Assembly (NCBI GenBank): GCA_964421005.1
Contig: CAYQUV010000014.1
Span: 1-19,816, forward strand
Direction: 5' to 3'
Origin: CAYQUV01 sp964421005
GTDB lineage: Bacteria > Patescibacteriota > Minisyncoccia > Minisyncoccales > CG1-02-41-26
Length of the DNA stretch: 19,816 nucleotides
Below, one piece after another: positions 1-7,158 of this stretch. The translations under genes were made by a program, and so were the position numbers. How positions within the stretch are numbered: the first letter of the stretch is position 1; every line of letters starts with the position of its first letter. The notes beneath the pieces are model-generated. The model ran no database searches. It saw only the letters and a list, made by a program, of their open reading frames with translations, and was not told where the DNA came from.

Positions 1-13
1 GTTAAATATATCC

Positions 14-45
14 GAAGAGATTTTTCTTCTCAGAAAAATCTCTTC
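14..45. terminator. Perfect 14-bp hairpin before the receiver gene
   Basis: Arms at 14-27 and 32-45 are perfect inverted complements around a TCTC loop. The stem is purine/pyrimidine asymmetric (GAAGAG arm, CTCTTC arm). No clean T-tract follows, only TAAGAAATTTT. It could end an upstream transcript, shape the 5' leader of the response regulator, or be a copy of a dispersed palindrome. The pairing is certain but the role is inferred. Confidence 0.5.
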
Positions 46-67
46 TAAGAAATTTTAAAAGAATTTT

Positions 68-436
68 ATGGCTCAAAAAATACTAATTATTGAAGATGAC
101 AAATTTTTGAGAGAGCTTATTGCCAGAAAACTTGTCGATGAAAATTATGAAATTGAAGAAGCAATTGATGGGGAAGAAGGGTTGAAAAAAACAAAAACAG
201 TCAAACCAGATTTAATTCTTTTGGATTTGATTCTGCCTGGTATTGATGGTTTTGAAGTTCTGTCAAAAATAAAAGAAGATCCTTCTTTAGCTTCTATTCC
301 GGTGATTATTCTTTCAAATCTTGGCCAAAGAGAAGATGTGGAAAAAGGGCTAAAACTTGGCGCAGTAGATTATTTGGTTAAAGCCCATTTTACCCCTAAT
401 GAAATTATTGAGAAGGTAAAAACTGTTCTAAAGTAG
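68..436 (+). CDS. Stand-alone response regulator receiver protein
   Basis: This 122-residue protein is a single CheY-like receiver domain with no output domain. The acidic pocket is E9-D10-D11, the predicted phospho-acceptor is D53 in the LLDLILPG stretch, the switch Ser is S83 and the conserved Lys is K105, so all catalytic positions are present. Such proteins act in the cytosol, taking a phosphate from a histidine kinase and passing the signal by protein-protein contact. No kinase gene lies in this window, so the partner is unknown. The ATG is preceded by AT-rich sequence with no Shine-Dalgarno, and a strong hairpin lies just upstream. Length and motif order fit the family well. Its target cannot be predicted. 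Confidence 0.9.
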   Translation: MAQKILIIEDDKFLRELIARKLVDENYEIEEAIDGEEGLKKTKTVKPDLILLDLILPGIDGFEVLSKIKEDPSLASIPVIILSNLGQREDVEKGLKLGAVDYLVKAHFTPNEIIEKVKTVLK

Positions 437-451
437 CCAACTTTTGGTAAT

Positions 452-477
452 TTGCCCGAAGGGTCTTCCCGGGGCAA
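452..477. other. Bulged hairpin between receiver and mutM genes
   Basis: TTGCCC (452-457) pairs with GGGCAA (472-477) and GAAG (458-461) pairs with CTTC (465-468). There is a GGT loop and a CCG bulge on the 3' side. It lies about 15 bases after the receiver stop and is the most GC-rich spot nearby. There is no T-tract, so it is not a typical intrinsic terminator. It may protect the 3' end of the receiver mRNA. Confidence 0.35.
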
Positions 478-569
478 GAGGAAAGAATCTCTTTATAAAC
501 CAAAACACAGGAAACCAAACAAAGGAATCCGCTAAATTTTCTTAATATTTGTATAAGGATTCTTAAAAG

Positions 570-1448
570 ATGCCGGAACTTCCAGAAGTAGAAACAACCA
601 TATTAGAATTAAAAAATAAGATCCTCTCGAGGATCTTTCTTGATGTTTGGACCGATTTCCCCGGAATGATTAAGAAACCAAAAAGTTTTGGTGAATTTAG
701 GAAGAAAATTAAGGGAAAGAAAATCAAAAGAATTTATAGGATAGGCAAGAATATTATTTTTGATTTGTCTGATAATCTTTCCTTGTTAATTCATCAAAAA
801 TTGACCGGTCATTTGTTATACGGAAGATGGCAAAGGAAAAACGGAAAATGGGAAGCAGAAATAGAAGGCCCTTTAAAGGATGACAAGATGAATAAATTTT
901 TACATTTGATTTTCTGGTTGGATTCAGAAAAACAATTGGCTCTTTCTGATTTGAGAAAATTCGCTAAAGTTGAACTCTGGCAAAAAGAGAACCTGATGGA
1001 ATCAAAAGGTATCAAAAATATCGGACTCGACCCTTTAGATAGAGATTTTACCTTTGAGAAATTTAAAAAAATACTAAAAAAGAAAAAAGGCAAAATAAAG
1101 CAGGTTCTAATGGACCAAAGTGTTATTGCCGGTATTGGCAATATTTATTCCGATGAAATTTTATTTGCCTCAAGAATCCACCCTCTCCGAAGAGCAAATG
1201 AATTAAAAGACAAGGAGCTTGAGAAACTTTATAGAGAAATAAAAAGAATTTTGAAGAAAGCAATTGAACTTAAGGGTGAATCTATTTCTGATTATCGGAT
1301 TCCCAATGGAGAAAAAGGGGGGTTTGATAAAATGAGAAAAGTTTACAGAAAAAAAGGAGAAAAGTGCCCTCGCTGTGGTACAATTATCAGAAGAATAAAA
1401 GTTGGGGGCAGGAGTGCTCACTTTTGTCCAAAATGTCAAAAATTGTAA
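570..1448 (+). CDS. mutM: Formamidopyrimidine-DNA glycosylase (Fpg/MutM)
   Basis: This is a base-excision repair enzyme that removes oxidised purines such as 8-oxoguanine and cleaves the abasic site. The diagnostic N-terminus MPELPEVE supplies the catalytic Pro2 and Glu3 after Met removal. K60 in the RIGKN stretch matches the conserved catalytic lysine. The helix-two-turn-helix region contains GIGNIYSDE followed by IHP, and the C-terminus is a CX2C-X16-CX2C zinc finger, so the protein is complete at 292 residues (family about 270). The extra length is mostly Lys-rich insertions. AAGG lies about 11 bases before the ATG. Codons near residues 17-22 form a 9-bp hairpin (618-637) inside the frame. 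The neighbouring holA and the uvrB/ruvA genes make this a replication and repair neighbourhood. Confidence 0.96.
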   Translation: MPELPEVETTILELKNKILSRIFLDVWTDFPGMIKKPKSFGEFRKKIKGKKIKRIYRIGKNIIFDLSDNLSLLIHQKLTGHLLYGRWQRKNGKWEAEIEGPLKDDKMNKFLHLIFWLDSEKQLALSDLRKFAKVELWQKENLMESKGIKNIGLDPLDRDFTFEKFKKILKKKKGKIKQVLMDQSVIAGIGNIYSDEILFASRIHPLRRANELKDKELEKLYREIKRILKKAIELKGESISDYRIPNGEKGGFDKMRKVYRKKGEKCPRCGTIIRRIKVGGRSAHFCPKCQKL

Positions 1449-1450
1449 TG

Positions 1451-1475
1451 AAATTTTGTTCAATAAAAATTTTTT
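1451..1475 (+). terminator. Weak AT-only hairpin after mutM
   Basis: AAATTTT (1451-1457) pairs with AAAATTT (1466-1472) and a short T-run continues to 1475. The stem holds only A-T pairs, so any termination would be weak and read-through into holA is likely. Confidence 0.25.
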
Positions 1476-1510
1476 AAGGGCTAATTAAAATTAACGATTA
1501 ATTTAAAATC

Positions 1511-2458
1511 ATGATTATTTTTCTTTACGGCAAAGATACTTATAGGGCAAGGGAAAAACTTAAAGAGATTGTTGCTCGCTATCAAAAGGTTCATCAAAAT
1601 TCTCTGAACTTGAAAATTTATGACGACGAAGATTTAGATTTCAGAGATTTTAAAGATAATTTCCAACAAACTTCAATATTTAGAGAAAAAAAACTTTTTA
1701 TTCTTAAGAATGTTTTCTCAAACCAAAACTTCAAAGAAAGCGTTCTAAAAGAAAAAAACATTTTTCTTAAGTCGGATGATATAATTGTCTTTTTTCAAGA
1801 AGGCTCTCTTTCAGAAAAAGATAGATTAGCGGTTTTTCTTAAAGAAAACGGGAAATTTCAGAAATTTGAATTATTAAGAGACCAAAAATTAAGAAGCTGG
1901 TTAAGGGAAAAATTCGAAAAAGAAGGTTTAGAAATAGAAACCAGAGCCTTGGAAAGATTAATTGATTTTGTTGGTGATGACTCTTGGCGGATGAATAATG
2001 AAATCAAAAAATTGAGCAGCTACAAAGCACCGAAAGGTGTTATCAGAGAAAAAGATGTTTCTCTTTTAGTAAAACCGAAAATTGAGACTGATATTTTCAA
2101 AACGATTGAAGCTCTCGCTCAAAAAGATAAAAAGAAAGCTTTAAGGTTTGTTGAGAAACATCTGGAGAAGGGAGACAGCCCTTTTTACATTCTTAGTATG
2201 ATAAATTATCAATTTCGAAATCTTCTGTTAGTTAAAACAAAGATTGGATTAAAGGCAGGTTTTAGAGAAATCAGCCGCCTCAGTCGGATATTAAATATTC
2301 ATCCTTATCCTTTAAAGAAAGCAGTAGTTCTAGCAAGGTTTTTCTCTCTGCCAGAGCTTAAAAAAGCGTACCAGAATATTTTTGAAACAGATCTCTCAAT
2401 GAAAACAGGGAAAATCAATCCGGAAGAAGGACTGAAAATGCTAATTGCCCAAATTTAG
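1511..2458 (+). CDS. holA: DNA polymerase III subunit delta (HolA)
   Basis: The delta subunit of the clamp loader opens the beta sliding clamp so that it can be placed on primed DNA. At 315 residues the length is typical. The start has the family signature of a beta strand followed by LYGKDTYRAREKLKE (about residues 5-20), and there is no functional Walker A motif, as expected for delta. The middle has the helical AAA-lid part with WRMNNEIKKL, and the last third is the helical oligomerisation domain ending with the conserved pattern DLSMKTGKINPEEGL. The ATG has no Shine-Dalgarno, which is common in this window. The gene sits 62 bases after mutM and ends ahead of a strong bidirectional terminator, so it is probably the last gene of its transcript. 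Confidence 0.93.
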   Translation: MIIFLYGKDTYRAREKLKEIVARYQKVHQNSLNLKIYDDEDLDFRDFKDNFQQTSIFREKKLFILKNVFSNQNFKESVLKEKNIFLKSDDIIVFFQEGSLSEKDRLAVFLKENGKFQKFELLRDQKLRSWLREKFEKEGLEIETRALERLIDFVGDDSWRMNNEIKKLSSYKAPKGVIREKDVSLLVKPKIETDIFKTIEALAQKDKKKALRFVEKHLEKGDSPFYILSMINYQFRNLLLVKTKIGLKAGFREISRLSRILNIHPYPLKKAVVLARFFSLPELKKAYQNIFETDLSMKTGKINPEEGLKMLIAQI

Positions 2459-2562
2459 ATACTACCAATCCGTTTCTGTCCATTTCTGATTCGATGAGCA
2501 TTTCTGGACATCTCTGTTCCGGCAAATATTTAAAACAAAGATTTAAAATTAAAAATTAAATT
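2459..2562. other. Intergenic stretch after holA
   Basis: No gene is visible. The stretch contains two copies of CATTTCTG and a 6-bp inverted pair TGTCCA/TGGACA, then becomes almost pure A/T before the terminator. I see no promoter or RNA gene. Confidence 0.4.
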
Positions 2563-2592
2563 AAAAAAGACGGATTTTATCCGTCTTTTTTT
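2563..2592. terminator. Bidirectional intrinsic terminator
   Basis: The stem AAAAAAGACGGAT / ATCCGTCTTTTTT has a TTT loop and runs of A and T on both sides, so it can terminate holA on the plus strand and the 41-residue peptide gene on the minus strand. Confidence 0.88.
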
Positions 2593-2615
2593 GGTGGCGA
2601 AGAATTAATTGAAAA

Positions 2616-2741
2616 TTAATCAAGGCAGAAAATAATTTCTGCTATTGATGTGTCCGGGTCAAGGAGCCACTCTAGCATGTTTTCCTCTTCCTCTCTGGTT
2701 TCTTCGAGATCAGTCGTTGCTTTTTCATTTTGATTTTCCAT
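2616..2741 (-). CDS. Small acidic peptide, 41 residues, unknown function
   Basis: This short gene is well supported by its signals. An ATG at 2741 is preceded by AAGGAG with a 6-base gap, a TTGACA/TATACT promoter with a 17-base spacer lies just upstream, and a strong terminator follows the TAA. The product has 14 Asp or Glu in 41 residues. The N-terminal half is polar and probably disordered (includes TREEEEN). The C-terminal half is more hydrophobic (MLEWLLDP, then IAEIIFCLD) with one Cys near the end. No signal peptide or membrane helix is evident. I do not recognise a family. An acidic leader-like half followed by a short hydrophobic end resembles the layout of some modified-peptide precursors, but nothing adjacent supports that. 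It could also be a small regulator. Its signals are among the strongest in the window, so expression is likely. Confidence 0.72.
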   Translation of the reverse strand: MENQNEKATTDLEETREEEENMLEWLLDPDTSIAEIIFCLD

Positions 2742-2776
2742 TTCTTTCTCCTTTTCTAAGGTTCCATTATACTGTG

Positions 2777-2805
2777 AGTATATAACAAAAACCATTATTT
2801 GTCAA
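2777..2805 (-). promoter_or_regulatory. Near-consensus sigma70-type promoter for the 41-residue gene
   Basis: On the minus strand, TTGACA (2800-2805) is separated by 17 bases (2783-2799) from TATACT (2777-2782). The expected start lies near 2770, giving a leader of about 28 bases that includes the SD. It is the best promoter match I found in the window. Confidence 0.82.
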
Positions 2806-2879
2806 GGTTTAGAGGTTGGTAAATCTCTATCCCGACCTATCTTGTCTATTCCAGCATATCAGAGTTATCCTAATTAATC

Positions 2880-3149
2880 TCAGGATTTAGACTTACTTGT
2901 CAGCAGTTTAGTTATTCTTGATTTTTTTCTGGAGGCAGTATTCTTTTTTATCGCTCCTTTTTTTGCCGCTTTATCTAAAGCTTTATAAAGGGAAGGTAAA
3001 AGTTTTTTTGCCTCGGTAATATTCTTTTCCGAAACTAAAGCTTCTATCTTTTTAATAAGATCTCTTATTTTCCTTCTTTTCTGGATATTTCTTGCCCTTC
3101 TTTTTATGTTTTGCCTTAAAGCCTTTTTAGCCGATTTAGTTATTGCCAT
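2880..3149 (-). CDS. rpsT: 30S ribosomal protein S20
   Basis: This small basic protein binds 16S rRNA in the body of the 30S subunit. I chose the ATG at 3149, giving 89 residues starting MAITKSAKKALRQN, which matches the usual S20 start. A GTG at 3167 would add six residues but falls inside the AAAGGTG sequence that could act as an SD. The protein shows the expected Lys/Arg-rich helices (IKRRARNIQKRRK, then DKAAKKGAIKKNTASRKKSR). The start overlaps the last 14 bases of uvrB, so the two are co-transcribed and probably translationally coupled. No convincing terminator follows the TGA. The 41-residue peptide promoter begins about 75 bases downstream on the same strand. Confidence 0.93.
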   Translation of the reverse strand: MAITKSAKKALRQNIKRRARNIQKRRKIRDLIKKIEALVSEKNITEAKKLLPSLYKALDKAAKKGAIKKNTASRKKSRITKLLTSKSKS

Positions 3150-5097
3150 ATATTTTATTTTTATCACCTTTAAGTTTTTTTATCAAGTCTCTAATTTCTG
3201 CTGCTCTCTCAAAATCTAAATTCCGGGCAGCATTTTTCATTTCTTTTTCCAAAAGTTTAATATCTCGAATTTGGGCAAATTCTGAGTTTGTCGTTTTTTC
3301 CTTAACTCCAAATGGCCATTCTCTGATTTTTTTGACAATTGCTTTGGGAATAATTTTATGGAGCTTATTGTACTCTTTCTGGATTTTTCTTCTCCTTTCA
3401 ATTTCCTTTATTGCTTTTTTCATTGAACCGGTAATCTTGTCAGCGTAAAGAATAACATGGCCTTGGGGATGACGGGCTGCTCTTCCCATGGTTTGCACGA
3501 GAGTGGTCTCCGACCTCAAAAACCCTTCTTTGTCAGCGTCTAAAATAGCAACTAAAGCCACTTCCGGTAAATCAAGTCCTTCTCTCAAAAGATTTATTCC
3601 AACGATAACATCATATTCCCCCTCTCTTAATTTTTTTAGAATTCTCGGTCTTTCCAGAGTTTTAATTTCAGAGTGCAAGTAATGGGTTGATATTCCTTGG
3701 GCTTCTAAATGCTGAGAGAGTTCCTCAGCCAATCTTTTGGTCAGAGTAATAGCCAAAATTCTTTGCCCTTTTTTTATTCTTTTTTTAATTTCAGCAATTA
3801 GATCTTTTACCTGATTTTCGGTTGGTCTTTTTTCTATAGAAGGCTCTAAAAGGCCAGTTGGTCTGACCAGCTGTTCAACAATATATTTTTTATCAACTTT
3901 GTCTTTTTCGTATTGCCCGGGTGTTGCCGAAACAAAAACTTTCTGAGGTACTTTCTTATCAAACTCCTTAAAACTCAAAGGTCTGTTGTCCAGAGCCGAG
4001 CCTAAACGGAAACCATGTTCAATTAAGACTGTTTTTCTGGAACGGTCGGTGTTGTACATAGCGTTCAGTTGAGGGATGCTCATGTGAGATTCGTCTATAA
4101 AAACCAGGAAATCGTCAGGGAAATAATCTAACAGGGTAAAGGGCGGCTCCCCCGGATTTCTGAATTCCAGATGTCTTGAATAATTTTCGATTCCATGGCA
4201 ATAACCAGTTTCTTTCAACATTTCAAGGTCATATTTTGTTCTTCGATTTAATCTCTGCGCTTCAAGAAATTTATTCTGAGCCCTTAATTCTTTTAATCTT
4301 TCCTGGAGTTCGAGATTTATATTGTTTATAGCAATATTCAATTTTTCCTGGGGGGTAACCCAGAATTGAGCCGGGTAAATCTTGTAATCTTTGATTTCTT
4401 TTTCAATCATTGAAGATATAGATGGTTCTCCCTTTGAAATTTTTTCAATTCTGTCTCCAAAAAATTCCACCCTCAAAACTTCTTTGCCGGTCACAAGATA
4501 AATTTCTATATTGTCACCTCTAACCCGGAAGGTACCAGGTTGGAAATCAATGTCATTTCTTTGATACTGCAAAGAAGTTAAATATTTGAGAAATTCTCTT
4601 CTTCTTATTTCCTGTCCTTTTTTTATCTCCAACGAAACATTCTGGTAAGTATTCGGAGAGCCGATATTGTAGATACAAGAGACCGAGGCAATAACTATAA
4701 CATCTTGTCTTTCTAAAACATCTTGAACAGCAGCATGTCTTAATTTGTCAATTTCCTGATTAATCTTAGCATCTTTTTCAATGTAAGTATCTGTCTGGGG
4801 TATATATGCTTCTGGCTGATAGTAATCATAGTAGGAAACAAAATAATGGACTCCGTTTCCCGGGAAAAATTCTTTAAATTCCTGAAATAACTGGGCGGCT
4901 AAAGTTTTATTATGTGAGATAATAAGGGTTGGTTTTTGAATTTCTTCAATTGTTTTAGCCATTGTATATGTTTTGCCAGAGCCGGTAACGCCCAAAAGAA
5001 TCTGGTTTTTTATTCCAGCCTTTAAGTTTTTAACTAATTTTTCAATTGCTTGAGGTTGGTCGCCGGTTGGTTTGAATTTTGAAACTAGTTTGAACAT
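3136..5097 (-). CDS. uvrB: Excinuclease ABC subunit B (UvrB)
   Basis: UvrB is the damage-verifying helicase-like subunit of nucleotide excision repair, working with UvrA and UvrC. The 653-residue protein is full length. Walker A is GVTGSGKT at 36-43. The DNA-clamping beta-hairpin follows (YDYYQPEAYIP, about residue 90-100). The DEAD-like motif reads FIDESH, and helicase motifs V and VI are recognisable in GINLLREGLDLPEVALVAILDADKEG (split here by eye) and QTMGRAARH. The C-terminal UVR domain (NLDFERAAEIRDLIKKL) is the UvrC-contact helix pair. The start is ATG at 5097 with no SD. A TATA-rich tract ends only a few bases upstream, so a leaderless or very short leader is possible. It is divergent from ruvA and overlaps rpsT. 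Confidence 0.97.
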   Translation of the reverse strand: MFKLVSKFKPTGDQPQAIEKLVKNLKAGIKNQILLGVTGSGKTYTMAKTIEEIQKPTLIISHNKTLAAQLFQEFKEFFPGNGVHYFVSYYDYYQPEAYIPQTDTYIEKDAKINQEIDKLRHAAVQDVLERQDVIVIASVSCIYNIGSPNTYQNVSLEIKKGQEIRRREFLKYLTSLQYQRNDIDFQPGTFRVRGDNIEIYLVTGKEVLRVEFFGDRIEKISKGEPSISSMIEKEIKDYKIYPAQFWVTPQEKLNIAINNINLELQERLKELRAQNKFLEAQRLNRRTKYDLEMLKETGYCHGIENYSRHLEFRNPGEPPFTLLDYFPDDFLVFIDESHMSIPQLNAMYNTDRSRKTVLIEHGFRLGSALDNRPLSFKEFDKKVPQKVFVSATPGQYEKDKVDKKYIVEQLVRPTGLLEPSIEKRPTENQVKDLIAEIKKRIKKGQRILAITLTKRLAEELSQHLEAQGISTHYLHSEIKTLERPRILKKLREGEYDVIVGINLLREGLDLPEVALVAILDADKEGFLRSETTLVQTMGRAARHPQGHVILYADKITGSMKKAIKEIERRRKIQKEYNKLHKIIPKAIVKKIREWPFGVKEKTTNSEFAQIRDIKLLEKEMKNAARNLDFERAAEIRDLIKKLKGDKNKIYGNN

Positions 5098-5123
5098 GGA
5101 TATATAATAAAAGTTATGAGAAT

Positions 5124-5144
5124 TTCAAAGATACTTCAAAGATA
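5124..5144. repeat. Tandem direct repeat between uvrB and ruvA
   Basis: TTCAAAGATA occurs at 5124-5133 and again at 5135-5144 with one base between, giving an 11-base period (about one helical turn). The second copy overlaps the putative ruvA -35 box. It could be a protein-binding site. That role is inferred. Confidence 0.4.
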
Positions 5145-5163
5145 TTATAAATTGGGGTATGAT
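5135..5163 (+). promoter_or_regulatory. Possible ruvA promoter
   Basis: TTCAAA (5135-5140), a 17-base spacer and TATGAT (5158-5163) give a fair sigma70-type match (4/6 and 5/6). The leader to the ruvA ATG would be about 67 bases. Confidence 0.38.
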
Positions 5164-5236
5164 AAAAGAGTCGTAACTTCTATTATTTTCTTGTTTTGCT
5201 TGAAGTAGATATTCTTTAAAGTTCTAATTCAAAAAT

Positions 5237-5815
5237 ATGATTGCTTCTCTTCAGGGAAAAATTATCTTAAAAAAGAAGAATTTTATAATCTTAGAAGTTT
5301 CAGGTATCGGTTTCCGGGTTTTTCTTTCTCAGAAATCACTAAATAGAATAGCAGAAACCGATGAAAACCTCAACCTTTTCACCTATCTGGATGTCGGAGA
5401 AAGAAGTTTCAATTTATACGGTTTTCTAAATTACGATGAACTTGATTTGTTTATTCTTGTACGGAGTATTTCCGGTGTTGGGCCAAAAGCAGCTCTGGAA
5501 ATATCTTCTATTGGCTCTTCTCAGAAAATAAAAAAAGAAATAGATAAAGGTAATGAAAAAATTTTTGAGGGAATTCCCGGCATAGGCTCTAAAAAAGCAA
5601 AGAAGATTATCCTTGAGTTGTCGGGAAAATTGAAAGATTTTGCTCCAATTTCTAAGAAAGAAAAAAATGATTTTTCAAAAGATGAAGCTTTTTTAGCTTT
5701 GATTAATCTTGGTTTCCCAAAAGAAAGAGTAAAAAAAGTCCTCTCTCAAATACCAAAGGAAATTAAGAGACCAGAAGAGAAAATAAAACAAGCCCTGAAA
5801 ATTTTAGGAAAATGA
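5237..5815 (+). CDS. ruvA: Holliday junction branch migration protein RuvA
   Basis: RuvA binds four-way junctions as a tetramer and loads the RuvB motor. The 192-residue protein has all three domains. The N-terminal OB fold starts MIASLQGKIILKK. Two helix-hairpin-helix motifs follow, SISGVGPKAALE around residue 80 and GIPGIGSKKAKKIILE around residue 115. A C-terminal UBA-like domain III begins near residue 150 (KDEAFLALINLGFPKERVKKVL) and is the RuvB contact. No ruvB is in the window. The TGA stop overlaps the next ATG as ATGA (5812-5815), so the Mur ligase is translationally coupled to ruvA. The ATG has no SD. Confidence 0.95.
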   Translation: MIASLQGKIILKKKNFIILEVSGIGFRVFLSQKSLNRIAETDENLNLFTYLDVGERSFNLYGFLNYDELDLFILVRSISGVGPKAALEISSIGSSQKIKKEIDKGNEKIFEGIPGIGSKKAKKIILELSGKLKDFAPISKKEKNDFSKDEAFLALINLGFPKERVKKVLSQIPKEIKRPEEKIKQALKILGK

Positions 5816-7086
5816 AAAGTTTAATTAAAAGATTTACTCCTGCCTTTTTAATTAACTGGTATCATTTAATACTCGCTTTTTTTGGAGCTTTGATATATCG
5901 ATTTCCCTCAAGAAAATTAAAGGTTATTGGAGTAACTGGAACAGGGGGGAAATCAACAGTGGTTGAGTTAGCTTCCAAAATCCTGGAGGAGGCTGGATAT
6001 AAAGTTGCTTCTATTTCCTCTATTAGATTTAGAATAAAAGACAAAAAATGGAAAAATGAACTAAAAATGACTATGCCTGGAAGATTTAAAATCCAGAGAT
6101 TTTTAAGAAAAGCAGTAAATGCCGGTTGTCAATATGCAATTTTAGAAGTAACTTCAGAAGGAATTTTGCAGCATCGCCAGAAATTTATTGATTTTGATAT
6201 TGCAGTTTTCACCAATTTGTCTCCAGAGCATATTGAAAGACATGGTTCTTTTGAAAAATACCGAGAGACAAAAGGAAAACTTTTTAAACAATGTAAAAAA
6301 ATTCATATTTTAAATTTGGATGATAAAAATTCGGAATATTTTTTACAGTTTTCAGCCAAAAAATTTGGGTTTTCAATATATGGAGGTCAAACCTCCTTCG
6401 GAGGTTTGACCTCAGTGATCGGGAAAAATATTCAAGAATTTCCCGATAAGATAAGTTTTGAAATCAAGAATACCAAATTTACTTTAAACTTTTTTGGAAA
6501 ATTTAATGTTCAAAATGCTTTAGCAGCGATTTGTATCGGATTATCTCAAGGAGTCTCGCTTGAAACTTGCAAGAGAGCATTGGAAAAGGTAGAGGGAATC
6601 CCCGGCAGGATGGAGATTGTAATTAAAGAACCTTTTACAGTAGTTGTAGATTACGCCCATACTCCAGAATCATTAAGGAAAGTATACGAAACAGTTAAAT
6701 ATTCCATATCCCATGTTCCGTGTTCCATGATATGCGTCTTGGGTTCTTGCGGCGGAGGGAGAGATAAATGGAAAAGGCCGAAAATGGGAGAAATCGCTGC
6801 TAAATATTGTCAGGAAATTATTGTAACCAATGAAGATCCTTACGATGAAAATCCAATGGAGATTATCAATCAAGTGGCAGAAGGGATTCCGGGCAGAGCA
6901 AAGAAGATTTTAGATAGAAGAGAAGCAATAAGAGAAGCGATAAAATTAGCAAGAGCAGGGGATATAGTCATTATCACCGGTAAGGGTTCAGAACCTTGGA
7001 TGTGTGTTGAGAAAGGTAAAAAGATTTCCTGGGATGACCGCAGAATTGTTAGAGAAGAATTTGACAAATTAAAGACAAAGAATTAA
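5812..7086 (+). CDS. MurE-like Mur ligase lacking the usual N-terminal domain
   Basis: An ATP-dependent amide ligase of the Mur family, closest to MurE, which adds the third amino acid to UDP-MurNAc-L-Ala-D-Glu. The P-loop is GTGGKST at 43-49 (usual form GTNGKTT). DYAHTPESL and the GKGSEPW region near the end are classic MurE features. At 424 residues it is shorter than typical MurE (about 490). The UDP-MurNAc-binding N-domain is missing and is replaced by about 35 residues with a hydrophobic stretch (LILAFFGALIY). The residue-selecting DNPR motif reads EDPY here, so the amino-acid substrate cannot be assigned as DAP. A perfect palindrome encodes about residues 191-201, and a heptamer repeat lies at 6701-6728. 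The start overlaps the ruvA stop. Calling it murE itself would be too strong. Confidence 0.82.
   Translation: MKSLIKRFTPAFLINWYHLILAFFGALIYRFPSRKLKVIGVTGTGGKSTVVELASKILEEAGYKVASISSIRFRIKDKKWKNELKMTMPGRFKIQRFLRKAVNAGCQYAILEVTSEGILQHRQKFIDFDIAVFTNLSPEHIERHGSFEKYRETKGKLFKQCKKIHILNLDDKNSEYFLQFSAKKFGFSIYGGQTSFGGLTSVIGKNIQEFPDKISFEIKNTKFTLNFFGKFNVQNALAAICIGLSQGVSLETCKRALEKVEGIPGRMEIVIKEPFTVVVDYAHTPESLRKVYETVKYSISHVPCSMICVLGSCGGGRDKWKRPKMGEIAAKYCQEIIVTNEDPYDENPMEIINQVAEGIPGRAKKILDRREAIREAIKLARAGDIVIITGKGSEPWMCVEKGKKISWDDRRIVREEFDKLKTKN
6383..6413. repeat. Perfect 14-bp palindrome inside the Mur ligase frame
   Basis: GAGGTCAAACCTCC (6383-6396) and its exact reverse complement (6400-6413) flank a TTC triloop. 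The stretch keeps the reading frame open and encodes about GGQTSFGGLTS, a Gly/Ser/Thr-rich insert between two ordinary segments of the middle domain. The GC content of the stem stands out from its flanks. It looks like an inserted palindromic element rather than inherited protein sequence. Confidence 0.75.
6701..6728. repeat. Four-unit heptamer tandem repeat inside the Mur ligase frame
   Basis: Read on the plus strand the units are ATTCCAT, ATCCCAT, GTTCCGT and GTTCCAT. On the minus strand the core is ATGGAAC. The repeat encodes the SISHVPCSM stretch just before the ICVLG strand, where relatives normally have a short linker. Confidence 0.6.
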
Positions 7087-7158
7087 AATATCTAATTAGT
7101 ATTTTGAGAGTTGACCTTAAAAATTAAATAAAGGAAAATGGAATAAGGAGAAATAAAA

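Noticed and set aside
809..1463. Antisense reading frames over mutM, uvrB, rtcB, metK and other genes
   Set aside because: They mirror well-supported genes on the other strand, lack start signals and show compositions expected of shadow frames.
3150..3167. A longer S20 starting at GTG 3167
   Set aside because: The added residues are not part of the family's conserved start, the GTG overlaps the likely SD, and MAITKSAKKAL is the usual beginning.
5102..5108. A plus-strand TATAAT as a ruvA promoter
   Set aside because: It would give a leader of about 120 bases and lies in an AT-rich tract where such hexamers are expected by chance. The TTCAAA/TATGAT pair nearer the gene is better.
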